Positions 8,492 through 17,508 of a stretch of DNA of 64,000 nt are shown here, piece after piece. Both the position numbers and the translations under genes were made by a program. The stretch is from Halostagnicola sp. A-GB9-2 (GTDB lineage: Archaea; Halobacteriota; Halobacteria; Halobacteriales; Natrialbaceae), in the NCBI RefSeq assembly GCF_030068615.1, contig NZ_JASJOC010000001.1, forward strand, positions 62,001-126,000, written 5' to 3'. Each line of letters starts with the position of its first letter. The first letter of the stretch is position 1. The notes under the pieces were generated by a model. The model saw only the letters and a program-made list of their open reading frames with translations, searched no databases and was not told the DNA's origin.

Positions 8492-10417
8492 ATGACCGGA
8501 AGTTCGGATGGTCCCCCCGAACGGATCAGTCGTCGGTCGGTACTAGCCACAGGAACTGCCGGACTCGTCGCGGCGACAGCTGGCTGCGTTAACCAGGTCC
8601 AGAGCATGGTCAGCAGTAGCGGCGGTACCACTGACGATACCTCCCTTCGGATCATCACCGTCCCTGCCGATAATGATCGCCAAGCCGTCCAGATTGCACG
8701 AGAGCTCGAGGGAAACCTCGAGGCGCTCGACTTCAACGTTTCACTCGACCTCCGCACTAACACCGAATTTCAGCGATCGGTCATGCTCGAACACGATTTC
8801 GACATGTACGTCGGTTCCCTCCCAACAGAGCCGGATCCCGATTTCCTGTACGAACTGCTTCACTCATCGTACAAGAGCGAAACCGGGAAACAGAATCCGT
8901 TCCGATTCGAGGACATTACGACCATCGACGGAATGTTGAGAGAACAACGCGAGACGGAGGACGGCAGGGACGAGGTAGTCACCGACCTGCTCATCCAGAT
9001 CGCACGGGAGATGCCGTTCATTCCGATCTGTCTGCCAGAGGGACACCGAGCCGTACAACCCGAGATGGCGGATCTCTGGGAACGATTCCATCCGTACACG
9101 CGGTTAGGCTATTTCGGTAACGATGAAACACCGGCGGAACTGACATCGCTGATCATGGATTCGCGTCCGACACGGAACGTCAATCCGTTTTCGACGGAAC
9201 ATCGAAATCACGGAACCTACATCGATCTCCTGTATGATTCACTGGCGATCGATGACGCACTCGTCTACGGCGACGACGAACACATTACCGAGAGCTTTGA
9301 AGGAAGCGATCTCATTCCGTGGCTCGCAGAATCGATAGAATGGGGCGAATCCGAACTGACAATCCGAATCCGCGAGGACTGTACGTTCCACGACGGTGAA
9401 CCCCTCACCGCCGAAGACGTCGCGTTCACCTACGACTTTCTCGCAGACACCACGGGAGGACTAGGCGATTCACCGCTTCCGGCGACGAACTACCGTCGCC
9501 ACGCCTCTACCGTCGAATCGGTCACTGTCGTTGAGGACATCGACGATGAGACCGAATCAGGAGACGAGGAGAACCTCGAAGTGACACTATCGTTCAGTAC
9601 GAACCGAGCGGTAGCGGAGCAGGCACTTCTCATCCCCATTCTTCCGAAACACGTTTGGGGAACCGAAGAAGGTGCGCTTGCGGAGTTAGACGAAGATGAG
9701 ATTCCCGTACAACAGGGACGGTGGAGTCTGCTCGGTTCAGACGAAGAGGATCTCATCGTCGGCAGTGGTCCGTTCCAATTCGAGGAAAAGGCCGAACAGG
9801 ATAGTCTAACCCTCTCGCGGTTCGACGACCACTTCACTCGAGCTGACGACATCGGTTTGCCCGAAGTAACCGTCGAAGCGCTCGAGTTCCTCAACGATAC
9901 GAGTAGTGCGTCAGCGCTCCAGCAGGTCGAAGGCGGCGTCGCCGACGTCACGACCTCGCGGATCGAACCGCACGTCGTCGAAGATGTCTACGACGGCGAA
10001 AGCGATGAAACAGAGATACTCGTCGAGACGGATCCGTGGTCGTTCTATCACGTCGGGTTCAACACCGATAGCGGACTCTGCCAGAGCCCGAGCTTCCGGA
10101 ACGCCGTCGGACGGGTGATCGACAGGCAGTACGTTGCAGAAGAAATCTTCTCCGGATACGCGGAACCGATCTGGACGCCGGTCGCAAACGAGGAGTGGCT
10201 CCCGGAGGAGGACGAGCTCAGAGACGAGGCGATTTCGTGGATGAACGAGCGTAACATCGAACTCACGGACAAAGAGTGGGACGAACATCAGCCGTTCGCG
10301 CCGTTCTGTGAATTAGACGATAATCGCCTCGGCCAGGTCGATATCGAAGAGGCACAGCGGGCGTTCGAGAACGCCGGATTCCAATATAACGAAGACGGTC
10401 AAATCGTAGATTACTGA
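8492..10417 (+). CDS. Tat lipoprotein, family 5 solute-binding protein with permuted domain order
   Basis: 641 residues. A twin-Arg signal (RISRRSVLATG, Arg14-Arg15) and lipobox TAGC (Cys32) predict Tat export and lipid anchoring. Residues about 50-210 (LRIITVPADNDRQ, DPDFLYELLHSS, REMPFIPICLPEG) match the C-terminal lobe of DppA/OppA proteins, whereas what normally is the N terminus (NPFSTE, TIRIREDCTFHDGEPLTAED) begins near residue 225 and the protein ends at the VDIEEAQRAFENAGF segment that usually sits in the middle. The order is that of a circular permutation. Its stop overlaps the start of the PAP2 gene (TGATG). No permease or ATPase is nearby, so transport is doubtful. The peptide or lipid ligand is unknown. 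Confidence 0.88.
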   Translation: MTGSSDGPPERISRRSVLATGTAGLVAATAGCVNQVQSMVSSSGGTTDDTSLRIITVPADNDRQAVQIARELEGNLEALDFNVSLDLRTNTEFQRSVMLEHDFDMYVGSLPTEPDPDFLYELLHSSYKSETGKQNPFRFEDITTIDGMLREQRETEDGRDEVVTDLLIQIAREMPFIPICLPEGHRAVQPEMADLWERFHPYTRLGYFGNDETPAELTSLIMDSRPTRNVNPFSTEHRNHGTYIDLLYDSLAIDDALVYGDDEHITESFEGSDLIPWLAESIEWGESELTIRIREDCTFHDGEPLTAEDVAFTYDFLADTTGGLGDSPLPATNYRRHASTVESVTVVEDIDDETESGDEENLEVTLSFSTNRAVAEQALLIPILPKHVWGTEEGALAELDEDEIPVQQGRWSLLGSDEEDLIVGSGPFQFEEKAEQDSLTLSRFDDHFTRADDIGLPEVTVEALEFLNDTSSASALQQVEGGVADVTTSRIEPHVVEDVYDGESDETEILVETDPWSFYHVGFNTDSGLCQSPSFRNAVGRVIDRQYVAEEIFSGYAEPIWTPVANEEWLPEEDELRDEAISWMNERNIELTDKEWDEHQPFAPFCELDDNRLGQVDIEEAQRAFENAGFQYNEDGQIVDY

Positions 10418-11292
10418 TGTTACAGGAGGTTCTGACTGAGGTCGCTATCGTCGTCGGGGTTATGCTCGCGATTTCGATTCCGTTGTTCATCGGAGGGGAT
10501 CGTATTCGTGAGACAGGGTCCGAGTGGCGAGTACGGATTCGAACCTCTGTTCCGATTATCGCGATTCTACTGATTGTTCTATTGGTAAACCAACAGTACC
10601 GGCGCGAAATAGGGGATCTGTCCACTGAATACGGATGGTGGATGACTCGGACGTTCTACGAGATCGAGGGCGAACTCATCATCTGGTTCCAGTCCTACGA
10701 TTACACGATATTAATTCGATTTTTTTCGTTTATTTACATCTATGCGTACGTCTTCTTGCTGATTTTCCCCGTCCTCGCGTATTTCGCGCTCTCGGATACT
10801 CGCCCGTTTCGACAGCTTCTCACGGCCTATACGCTCAATTACGGGATCGGCCTGATCGTATACGTTCTCGTGATGGCGTTCGGTCCGAGAAACATCATGC
10901 CGGAGATGTTCGAAACCACACTTTATGACTTTCAGCCACGATACCAACACCTGACTCGAGAGGTAAACGAGTTCAGAAACGTCTTTCCGTCGTTACACAC
11001 CTCTCTGGCGATGACCGTCGGGATATTCGCAGTGCGGACAAGAGACGAGTATCCGAAGTGGACTCCGGTTGGTATCTTTCTCGGAATCAGCGTCGCCATC
11101 TCGACGATGTACCTGGGAATTCACTGGGCAATCGACGTCGTCGCAGGTATGATTCTGGCAGTCGTTTCAGTCGCCATCTCTGTTCTCGTAGTCAACCGCT
11201 GGGGGGTGTGGAAACGCAGCTCCGAGCGTCTGCCAACGCTCGCGGAGATCCGGGGCTGGATAGCCTCGGCCTGGCGTTCGATTCGCGAGTGA
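10417..11292 (+). CDS. PAP2-superfamily (AUR1/IPC synthase-like) membrane protein
   Basis: 291 residues with about six transmembrane helices. The phosphatase signature is split as in PAP2_3 proteins: FPSLHTSLAMTVG (PSLH, residues 191-194) and STMYLGIHWAIDVVAG (catalytic His236, Asp240). This family removes or transfers phosphate head groups of lipids such as polyprenyl or phosphatidyl phosphates at the membrane. It starts on the last base of the preceding stop (TGATG), so translation is coupled to the permuted binding protein. The same pair recurs at 11391-14047. The substrate cannot be deduced; a role in envelope lipid or glycan-carrier metabolism is inference. Confidence 0.88.
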   Translation: MLQEVLTEVAIVVGVMLAISIPLFIGGDRIRETGSEWRVRIRTSVPIIAILLIVLLVNQQYRREIGDLSTEYGWWMTRTFYEIEGELIIWFQSYDYTILIRFFSFIYIYAYVFLLIFPVLAYFALSDTRPFRQLLTAYTLNYGIGLIVYVLVMAFGPRNIMPEMFETTLYDFQPRYQHLTREVNEFRNVFPSLHTSLAMTVGIFAVRTRDEYPKWTPVGIFLGISVAISTMYLGIHWAIDVVAGMILAVVSVAISVLVVNRWGVWKRSSERLPTLAEIRGWIASAWRSIRE

Positions 11293-11390
11293 GCCGGGCG
11301 GTCTGACCAGTGGATCGTCGCGCCAGTTTCTCGCGAGTCCGTGGCGCAATACTGTTATACCGTGAGCGGCCAAGATTTCTGAAGGAACTA

Positions 11391-13211
11391 ATGAACGACA
11401 CTCCGGTCGGGCAAGTAAGTCGTCGCTCGCTCCTCGCGACGGGTGCGGCCGGCGCGTCTCTCTCGACAGCTGGCTGTGTTCGACAGCTCCGCAGTATCGT
11501 CAATAGGGACAGGCTAGAGCAACTCTCGTTGACGATAACGACGCTTCCCGCGGACGGTGACCGAGAAGGGATCCAACTGGCTCGACATCTCCGTGCAAAC
11601 CTGGAAGCGGCCGGTGTCGACGTCTCCCTCGAGATGCGCTCGCAGGAAGAATTCTTGCGGGCGATTCTGATCAATCACGACTTCGACTGTTATGTCGGAC
11701 GCCATCCCGGCTCGATGGATCCGGACTTTCTGTACGAAGCCCTCCACTCGTTGTACGCCGAGGAATCCGGCTGGCAGAACCCGTTCGGGTTCACGAATCT
11801 CGCGTTCGACGAATTACTCGAGGCCCAGCGCCGGGCAAACGACGACGGCCGACAGGACGCCGTAACCAGTGTTCTCGAGACGCTGGCGGTCGAGGTTCCG
11901 TTCGTCCCGGTCTGTGTCCCCGAAGAGTACCGACTCGTCAGGACGGACCGGTTCGACGGCTGGGGCGAGTACCACCCGGCGACCCGGCTCGGTCCGCTCG
12001 GCCTCGAGCCAACGACGGAGACGGACCAGTTACGGACGGTCGTCATCGACGCGCGACCGTCCCAGAATCTGAATCCGCTCGCCGCGGAGTATCGAAGCGG
12101 AGATACGTTCGTGGATCTGTTGTACGATTCTCTGGCGACCGAAAACTGGATCCAGAACGGAACCGAAACCGGTCAGAATGACACCGACGAGAACGAAGAC
12201 GACGATGACGCCACAACGACGACCGAACTGCTTCCGTGGCTGGCAGAATCCTGGGAGTGGAACGACGACACGCTCGAGGTGACGATCCGCGAGGACTGTA
12301 CCTTCCATGACGGGGAGCCCCTCACCGCCGAGGACGTCGAGTTTACGTATAACTTCCTCGCGGACACGTCGATGGGCGAAAGCGACGTACAATCCCCCGC
12401 GCCGATCTATCGCGGTCTCGTCTCCGTTGTCGACGAAATCAACGTCGAACCGGAGTCCGATCACCAACTGTCCTTTACGGTGGAGACGGGAGAAGCCGTA
12501 GCCGAATGGGCGCTAACCGTTCCGATTTTACCGAAACACGTCTGGGAAGAGCGCTCGAGTAGCGCGGATATTCCGGGCTATCGGGTCGCCGAGGGAACGA
12601 CCGATGCGCTCGTTACGGACAACATCCCTGCCGTCGGGAGTGGTCCGTTCGAGTTCGACGACCGAGCCGAGCGCGAGCACCTCACACTCGAGCGGTTCGA
12701 CGACCATTTCACCCGACGCGATTCAGTCGATCTTCCCGAAGCGAGTGTCGAGGAGTTGTACGCCGGAATCGACCCCCGAAGCACCTCGGCGATTTCGCTC
12801 GTCGAAAGCAACGACGCCGATATGACGCTCTCGACGCTCGAGACCTACGCAATCGAGGACGTGACCGAAGGGGATGGTGTCGAGCTGCGCGCCGACCGGT
12901 CGTGGTCGTTCTACCATCTCGGATTCAACACCCGAACCACGCCGTTTAGCAACCCCCGCTTTCGCCAGCTCTGTGCGCGACTGATCGACAGGGAGCGAGT
13001 CGTCGAAGAGATTTTCGAGGGGTACGCGCGGCCGGTCGAAGCACCGGTGACCGACGAGTGGATGTCCGAGAGTCTCGAGTGGGACGGAAGCGCACTCGAG
13101 ACCCCGTTTCTCGGCTCCGACGGGGAAGTCGATGTGGGTGCGGCTAGGCAGGCGTTCGCTGAAAACGGGTTTAGTCACAACGGAGACGGAGAACTGCTGG
13201 TGAGACGCTGA
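11391..13211 (+). CDS. Tat lipoprotein, permuted family 5 solute-binding protein (paralogue)
   Basis: 606 residues, paralogue of the gene at 8492. Twin Arg at 11-12 (VSRRSLLATG) and lipobox Cys29 (STAGC). As in its sister, the C-terminal-lobe segment comes first (LSLTITTLPADGDRE, DPDFLYEALHSLY, VEVPFVPVCVPEE), then the normal N-terminal part (LNPLAAEY, TIREDCTFHDGEPLTAED), and it ends with DVGAARQAFAENGF. An acidic Asp/Glu-Thr insert (about residues 255-280) is unique to this copy. ATG 11391 was chosen over an upstream in-frame start because it puts the Tat motif at the N terminus; TATA box GTTATACC lies at 11352-11359 and a GAAGGA Shine-Dalgarno just before the ATG. Confidence 0.88.
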   Translation: MNDTPVGQVSRRSLLATGAAGASLSTAGCVRQLRSIVNRDRLEQLSLTITTLPADGDREGIQLARHLRANLEAAGVDVSLEMRSQEEFLRAILINHDFDCYVGRHPGSMDPDFLYEALHSLYAEESGWQNPFGFTNLAFDELLEAQRRANDDGRQDAVTSVLETLAVEVPFVPVCVPEEYRLVRTDRFDGWGEYHPATRLGPLGLEPTTETDQLRTVVIDARPSQNLNPLAAEYRSGDTFVDLLYDSLATENWIQNGTETGQNDTDENEDDDDATTTTELLPWLAESWEWNDDTLEVTIREDCTFHDGEPLTAEDVEFTYNFLADTSMGESDVQSPAPIYRGLVSVVDEINVEPESDHQLSFTVETGEAVAEWALTVPILPKHVWEERSSSADIPGYRVAEGTTDALVTDNIPAVGSGPFEFDDRAEREHLTLERFDDHFTRRDSVDLPEASVEELYAGIDPRSTSAISLVESNDADMTLSTLETYAIEDVTEGDGVELRADRSWSFYHLGFNTRTTPFSNPRFRQLCARLIDRERVVEEIFEGYARPVEAPVTDEWMSESLEWDGSALETPFLGSDGEVDVGAARQAFAENGFSHNGDGELLVRR

Positions 13212-14047
13212 TGTTAACGCAAGTCCTCGTGCAACTGGTCGTGGTCGTGACACTGCTGAGTCTCCTCTCTATTGCGGTCTTCGTCGGACGAAATCGTCTC
13301 GGCGAAACCCGAGTCGAGTGGCGCTCTCGAGTCCGAGCAATGACACCGGTTACGGTCGTCCTTGCCATCGTTTTGGGATTCAACAGCGTTGCCAGACAGG
13401 TCGTTCCGGAGCTCTCGTGGATGATCGACTGGAATCTAACAACGCCGATTTACGAACTCGAGGGCCAGTTCATCCTCTGGATGCAGGACCAGGCGACGCC
13501 GGAGATCACCGCTTACTTCTCGTTCATCTACATCTACGGCTACGTCTTTTTGCTGGTGTTTCCTGTTATCGCGTACTTCGCACTCTCAGATACCAGATCG
13601 CTCCGCGAACTCCTCTCGGCGTACACGTTGAACTACACGCTCGGACTCGTCCTCTACACCTTCATCATCGCGTACGGGCCGCGAAACGTGATGCCGGAAC
13701 TCGTCGACGCGTTGCTATACGATACGTACCCGCGGTACCAACACCTCACTCGAGAGGTCAACCGAAACACGAACGTCTTCCCGTCGCTCCACACGTCCCT
13801 CGCCGCGACGGTCATGTTCATGGCCTATCGAACGCGCGACGCCTATCCGAAGTGGTTCGTGCTCGCACTCTTCCTTGGCATCAGCGTGGCGATTTCGACG
13901 ATGTACCTGGGAATTCACTGGGTAATCGACGTTATCGCAGGGATCGGCCTTGCGTATATCAGCGTCGTGCTCTCGAAACACCTCGTCGGCAGGTGGTCGC
14001 TCTCGGATTCGATCGGCGGCCATCTCTCGAGAATACGGAAGCGATAA
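13211..14047 (+). CDS. PAP2-superfamily membrane protein (paralogue)
   Basis: 278 residues, close paralogue of 10417-11292 and equal in the position of every signature: FPSLHTSLAATVM (PSLH 191-194), STMYLGIHWVIDVIAG (His236, Asp240), and the shared segments YFSFIYIYGYVFLLVFPVIAYF, GPRNVMPEL and PRYQHLTREVN. About six transmembrane helices; the C-terminal tail is shorter than in the sister. It is coupled to the preceding lipoprotein by the same TGATG overlap, so the two-gene cassette was duplicated as a unit. Confidence 0.88.
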   Translation: MLTQVLVQLVVVVTLLSLLSIAVFVGRNRLGETRVEWRSRVRAMTPVTVVLAIVLGFNSVARQVVPELSWMIDWNLTTPIYELEGQFILWMQDQATPEITAYFSFIYIYGYVFLLVFPVIAYFALSDTRSLRELLSAYTLNYTLGLVLYTFIIAYGPRNVMPELVDALLYDTYPRYQHLTREVNRNTNVFPSLHTSLAATVMFMAYRTRDAYPKWFVLALFLGISVAISTMYLGIHWVIDVIAGIGLAYISVVLSKHLVGRWSLSDSIGGHLSRIRKR

Positions 14048-14133
14048 GATAGTGTTATTGGGATTTTGAGGCGCTTGGATGTGACTGTGTGGAGAGTAAA
14101 CCTGCAAAAACGAAAGCCGAACGAGTCGCGTCG

Positions 14134-14538
14134 TTACTCGTCTTCGAGCGCGTCGGCGATTCGCTTGAGCGCTCGAGTCTGATCACGCATTTCATCGCGG
14201 AGCTGTCGGACCTCCTGGACGAGTTCCTCGTTACCGACTTCTTCGCCGCCGCGTCCGCCTGGGCCAGCACCTGGCGGGCCGCCGGGGCCGCCCGGGCCGC
14301 CGCCACCCATCATACCGCCCATCATCTGTGCGAATGGGTTACCGCCGCCACCCATCCCGCCGGGGCCGCCCGGGCCGCCACCGCCGCCACCGAAGGGACT
14401 CTCCGGCGGCTCTCCTTCGCCCTCGCCCTCCTCGGCTCGTTTTTCGCGAATTTCTTCGACGCGCTCGCGGAACGACTTCGATTCGTCGTCTGCCTCTGGG
14501 CCGTTGTCGTCAGCGTCGGGTTCGGGTTCGTCTGTCAT
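14134..14538 (-). CDS. Gly/Pro-rich haloarchaeal protein of unknown function
   Basis: 134 residues. An acidic N-terminal third with a charged helix (FRERVEEIREKRAEEGEG) is followed by a glycine-rich, low-complexity core (runs of GGP/GGM with two FAQMMGG-like motifs), then a C-terminal coiled-coil helix (NEELVQEVRQLRDEMRDQTRALKRIADAL). Such a core flanked by helices suggests a flexible scaffold or RNA/membrane-associated protein, but nothing catalytic is seen. It is recognisably coding by its acidic composition and a start at a clean ATG. Downstream partner at 14048 is convergent. Confidence 0.75.
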   Translation of the reverse strand: MTDEPEPDADDNGPEADDESKSFRERVEEIREKRAEEGEGEGEPPESPFGGGGGGPGGPGGMGGGGNPFAQMMGGMMGGGGPGGPGGPPGAGPGGRGGEEVGNEELVQEVRQLRDEMRDQTRALKRIADALEDE

Positions 14539-14610
14539 GAGTCTGAGTTCAGCCCGTGCTCGGAAAAGTATTGTGACCTATCGCCTGTCACCGAAGGAAA
14601 GTCGAGTCCC

Positions 14611-15399
14611 CTAGCCGAACGATCCAAGCGAGGATTGAAGCCTCCGTTCGGAGTCGCCGGTTTCGAGTTCGTATCCGACCAGATCTCGTAGGTCGACGAC
14701 GTAGGTCGTTCCACCTCGCTCGAGGACGAGGAGTCGCCCCTTCAGGCCGACGACGGTTCCGGTCGCGATCGTCTCTCGAACCGGTCGGCTCTCGAGGTCG
14801 ATCCCGTGGTCGAACGCGTAGCGGTCGATGACGTCGAACCGTTCGAGAAGGGTGTCCCAGGCGTCCGAATCGACCGACGCGGCGAGCGCCTCGACTTTCG
14901 TCGGCGTTCGGACCCGATCGACCAGCTCCTCGGCTATTTCGGCCTCGATCTCCCGGGCGATGCGACCGTTCGAAACCGTGTGGATGTGGGCCGCGCGATC
15001 GGCACCTTGTTCGCGCAGTCGCGTCTCGAGTCGCCGGCGTTTCGTGACGCCGACCTTGAACGTGTCCGGCGCGAATGCGGCGATATAGACGGCGTGTTCT
15101 TCGTAGCAGTCCATCTCGTCTTTGAGGCAGGTACCGGTACAGCGAGCACAGACCCACGTACTCGTGTGGAACTCACAGTGGGGGGCTTTGGGCCGATCGC
15201 ACGGAACGTGTTCGTCGACGTCGACGACCCCGGCACAGTGGCGAGCCCCGAGGGTGTACGACAGGGTGGTGCCGGGCTCGAGCGGCTGGTGGTTCACGGC
15301 GGTGCCGTCGCTGAGAACCAACGAAGAGCCGTTTCCCGTCCGTTTGTAGCCGACCACTTGCACGTGTTTACGTTCGAACCGATCTCGTATAGGCGTCAC
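14611..15399 (-). CDS. DUF2797 family protein
   Basis: 262 residues. Cysteine-rich N-terminal half typical of DUF2797 (ARHCAGVVDVDEHVPC, CEFHTSTWVCARCTGTC, MDCYEEHAVYIAAF) that probably binds zinc, then VYIAAFAPDTFKVGVTKRRRLETRLREQGAD, which resembles the GIY-YIG-type core used for nucleic-acid binding. The C-terminal 60 residues form a small beta-rich domain. Start is a GTG at 15399; no ATG lies upstream in frame before the divergent cbiX start, so the exact N terminus is uncertain. Function is unknown. Confidence 0.85.
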   Translation of the reverse strand: MTPIRDRFERKHVQVVGYKRTGNGSSLVLSDGTAVNHQPLEPGTTLSYTLGARHCAGVVDVDEHVPCDRPKAPHCEFHTSTWVCARCTGTCLKDEMDCYEEHAVYIAAFAPDTFKVGVTKRRRLETRLREQGADRAAHIHTVSNGRIAREIEAEIAEELVDRVRTPTKVEALAASVDSDAWDTLLERFDVIDRYAFDHGIDLESRPVRETIATGTVVGLKGRLLVLERGGTTYVVDLRDLVGYELETGDSERRLQSSLGSFG

Positions 15400-15501
15400 G
15401 CTCTCGCCGTCGAACGCGCGTGGTCGGCCGCCTCGTCACGGCCCGCGGCGACCGTCGCCGACAGCGAAGTAAATAACCCGTTCGACTCCTAACCGACGGC
15501 T

Positions 15502-16383
15502 ATGCAAGCGCTGGTCATCGCGGCACACGGGTCACACCTTAACCCGAACGCGTCGAATCCGACGTACGCCCACGCGGATGCGATCCGCGAGACGGGCGCG
15601 TTCGACGTCGTTCGCGAAACGTTCTGGAAGGAAGAGCCGCACTTTCGGGAGGTCGTTCGGACGATCGACGCCGACGAAATCTTCGTCGTCCCGCTCTTTA
15701 TCAGCGAGGGCTATTTTACGGAGCAGGTGATTCCTCGAGAGCTTCGCCTCGAGGGGTGGGACCCCGACCTGTGGGAGTCGGACGGGATCGATGCCTCGCA
15801 GGCGACGCTCGAGGCCACTGACGTCGACACGACCGTCCACTACTGCGGTCCGGTCGGAACGCACGACGCGATGACGGACGTGATTGTCGGTCGAGCCGAA
15901 CGCGTCACGGGCGATCCATCGGTCGGGGAGGGCTTCGGACTGGCGGTGGTCGGTCACGGGACCGAGCGAAACGAGAACTCGGCCAAAGCCGTCGAGTACC
16001 ACACCGAACGGATCTGCGAGATGGATCGGTTCGACGAGGTCGAGGCGCTGTTTATGGACGAGGAGCCGGAGGTCGACGACGTAACCGACTATTTCGACAG
16101 CGAAGACGTTGTCGTCGTTCCGCTGTTCATCGCCGACGGCTTTCACACGCAGGAGGACATTCCCGAGGATATGGGGCTCACCGACGACTATCGAACCGGC
16201 TGGGACGTGCCCGGCGAAGTCGACGGCCACCGGATCTGGTACACCGGTGCGGTCGGTACCGAGGACCTGCTGGCCGACGTCGTCCTCGAGCGAGCGGCAG
16301 ACGCCGGAGCCGATATCGAACAGGCGATCGATCACGACCGGAACGAAACAGGACCGACCAACGCCGACGTCGCGGGTGACTGA
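15502..16383 (+). CDS. cbiX: CbiX-type sirohydrochlorin cobaltochelatase, two-domain
   Basis: 293 residues made of two CbiX-like chelatase domains. The first begins ALVIAAHGSHLNP (metal-site His) with VPLFISEGYFTEQVIP; the second begins GLAVVGHGTERNENS with VPLFIADGFHTQEDIP. The enzyme inserts cobalt into sirohydrochlorin in the anaerobic cobalamin route, or may load another metal. It starts two-gene unit cbiX-DR2241 (4-base gap). A different CbiX fused to a ferredoxin lies inside the cobalamin operon at 58723, so this one may be the second chelatase or serve another tetrapyrrole. Confidence 0.9.
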   Translation: MQALVIAAHGSHLNPNASNPTYAHADAIRETGAFDVVRETFWKEEPHFREVVRTIDADEIFVVPLFISEGYFTEQVIPRELRLEGWDPDLWESDGIDASQATLEATDVDTTVHYCGPVGTHDAMTDVIVGRAERVTGDPSVGEGFGLAVVGHGTERNENSAKAVEYHTERICEMDRFDEVEALFMDEEPEVDDVTDYFDSEDVVVVPLFIADGFHTQEDIPEDMGLTDDYRTGWDVPGEVDGHRIWYTGAVGTEDLLADVVLERAADAGADIEQAIDHDRNETGPTNADVAGD

Positions 16384-16386
16384 GCC

Positions 16387-17508
16387 GTGGAACTTCGAGA
16401 CCACGAGTTCGAACGGCTCCGGGCGGCGAGCGAAGACGGCTTCGAGTTCGACGGACTCAAACTCGAGCGAACGCCCGACGGCTACGTCCTCGAGACGCCA
16501 GTCGAATCGGGTACCGAGCTAACGGAGACCGAATTCCGAACCGCACTCGAGGCGGTCGACGAGTACGTCACGAACTGGCGGTACTGGCAGGAAGCCGTCG
16601 ACGGCGACGGGACGGCCGGACGGGCGTTTCTCCGGTGGTGTGAACGAGCGCCGACCGAAGCGGACGGGAGTGACGCGTCCCTTCCGGTTCCGGGCCGATA
16701 CGAGGCGCTTCGAGATGGAATCGATCGAACGTGGGGCCAACTCCGAGTTACGGCTCGGTTCCTCGACGTCGACGAACCTGACGGCGAGCGCGTCTACGAC
16801 CTCTGGCACGTCGACGACGCCGACACGCCGCTGTCGGAACTCGAGGTGTACGACCAACCCCGCGAGGCTCGAGACATTTCGACTTACGACGAGGACGGCC
16901 AGTACCGCCCGCTGAAGACGGCGCCGACGCTCCGCTCGGGCTGGGCCTTTACGGGTCTCTCGGGGACGGAACTCGTCGATGCGGTCGACTTCTTCTATCC
17001 GGCGACGGTCGCCAACTGGCACCGGGAACGCGAAGGTGCACTCGACGTCGATCACTGGACCGAAACCGCCGAGCGCCAGACCGGTATCTACGACGTTATC
17101 GACGAACTCCCGCGCGAGGCCGTCGAGTGGATGGCCGAAGCCTGCTGTGTGGACTCGCAGTGTCTTCGACGGCGCGAGTGGCAGTACGAGGAGCGCGACC
17201 AGCTCGACGTCGACGGCGGAGACGGGAAATTCCCCTGTCGCGAGCCGTGCTCGCTGGTGATCGCCGCCGCTCGCAAGTGGGCGATCCTCGAGTCGGAATC
17301 GGAGAAAACCTACGAGCTCGAGCTGACGACCAGCGAACTCAATCAGCTCGAGGAACTGATCGACGCGGTCGCAGAGGGGCGAGTCGACGACGTTCGCGAA
17401 GCGGACGTTAACGAGGGAGCCAACCGCTACCGGGCGCGTTACCTTCGAGCGAAACGGTTCGAGGACGGCTCGTTGGACGCCGTCGAATCGAGCGAACCCG
17501 GTCAGTAG
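16387..17508 (+). CDS. DR2241 family protein
   Basis: 373 residues. The N-terminal 270 residues match DR2241, and the C-terminal third contains five cysteines (ACCVDSQCLRRREW and FPCREPC) that form the predicted Fe-S cluster site. The gene almost always follows cbiX in haloarchaea, as here, which suggests a role in the cobalt or siroheme branch, perhaps in electron supply or cluster sensing; this is inference. The start is a GTG at 16387, three bases after the cbiX stop. The end overlaps the convergent gene at 17502 by seven bases. Confidence 0.85.
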   Translation: MELRDHEFERLRAASEDGFEFDGLKLERTPDGYVLETPVESGTELTETEFRTALEAVDEYVTNWRYWQEAVDGDGTAGRAFLRWCERAPTEADGSDASLPVPGRYEALRDGIDRTWGQLRVTARFLDVDEPDGERVYDLWHVDDADTPLSELEVYDQPREARDISTYDEDGQYRPLKTAPTLRSGWAFTGLSGTELVDAVDFFYPATVANWHREREGALDVDHWTETAERQTGIYDVIDELPREAVEWMAEACCVDSQCLRRREWQYEERDQLDVDGGDGKFPCREPCSLVIAAARKWAILESESEKTYELELTTSELNQLEELIDAVAEGRVDDVREADVNEGANRYRARYLRAKRFEDGSLDAVESSEPGQ

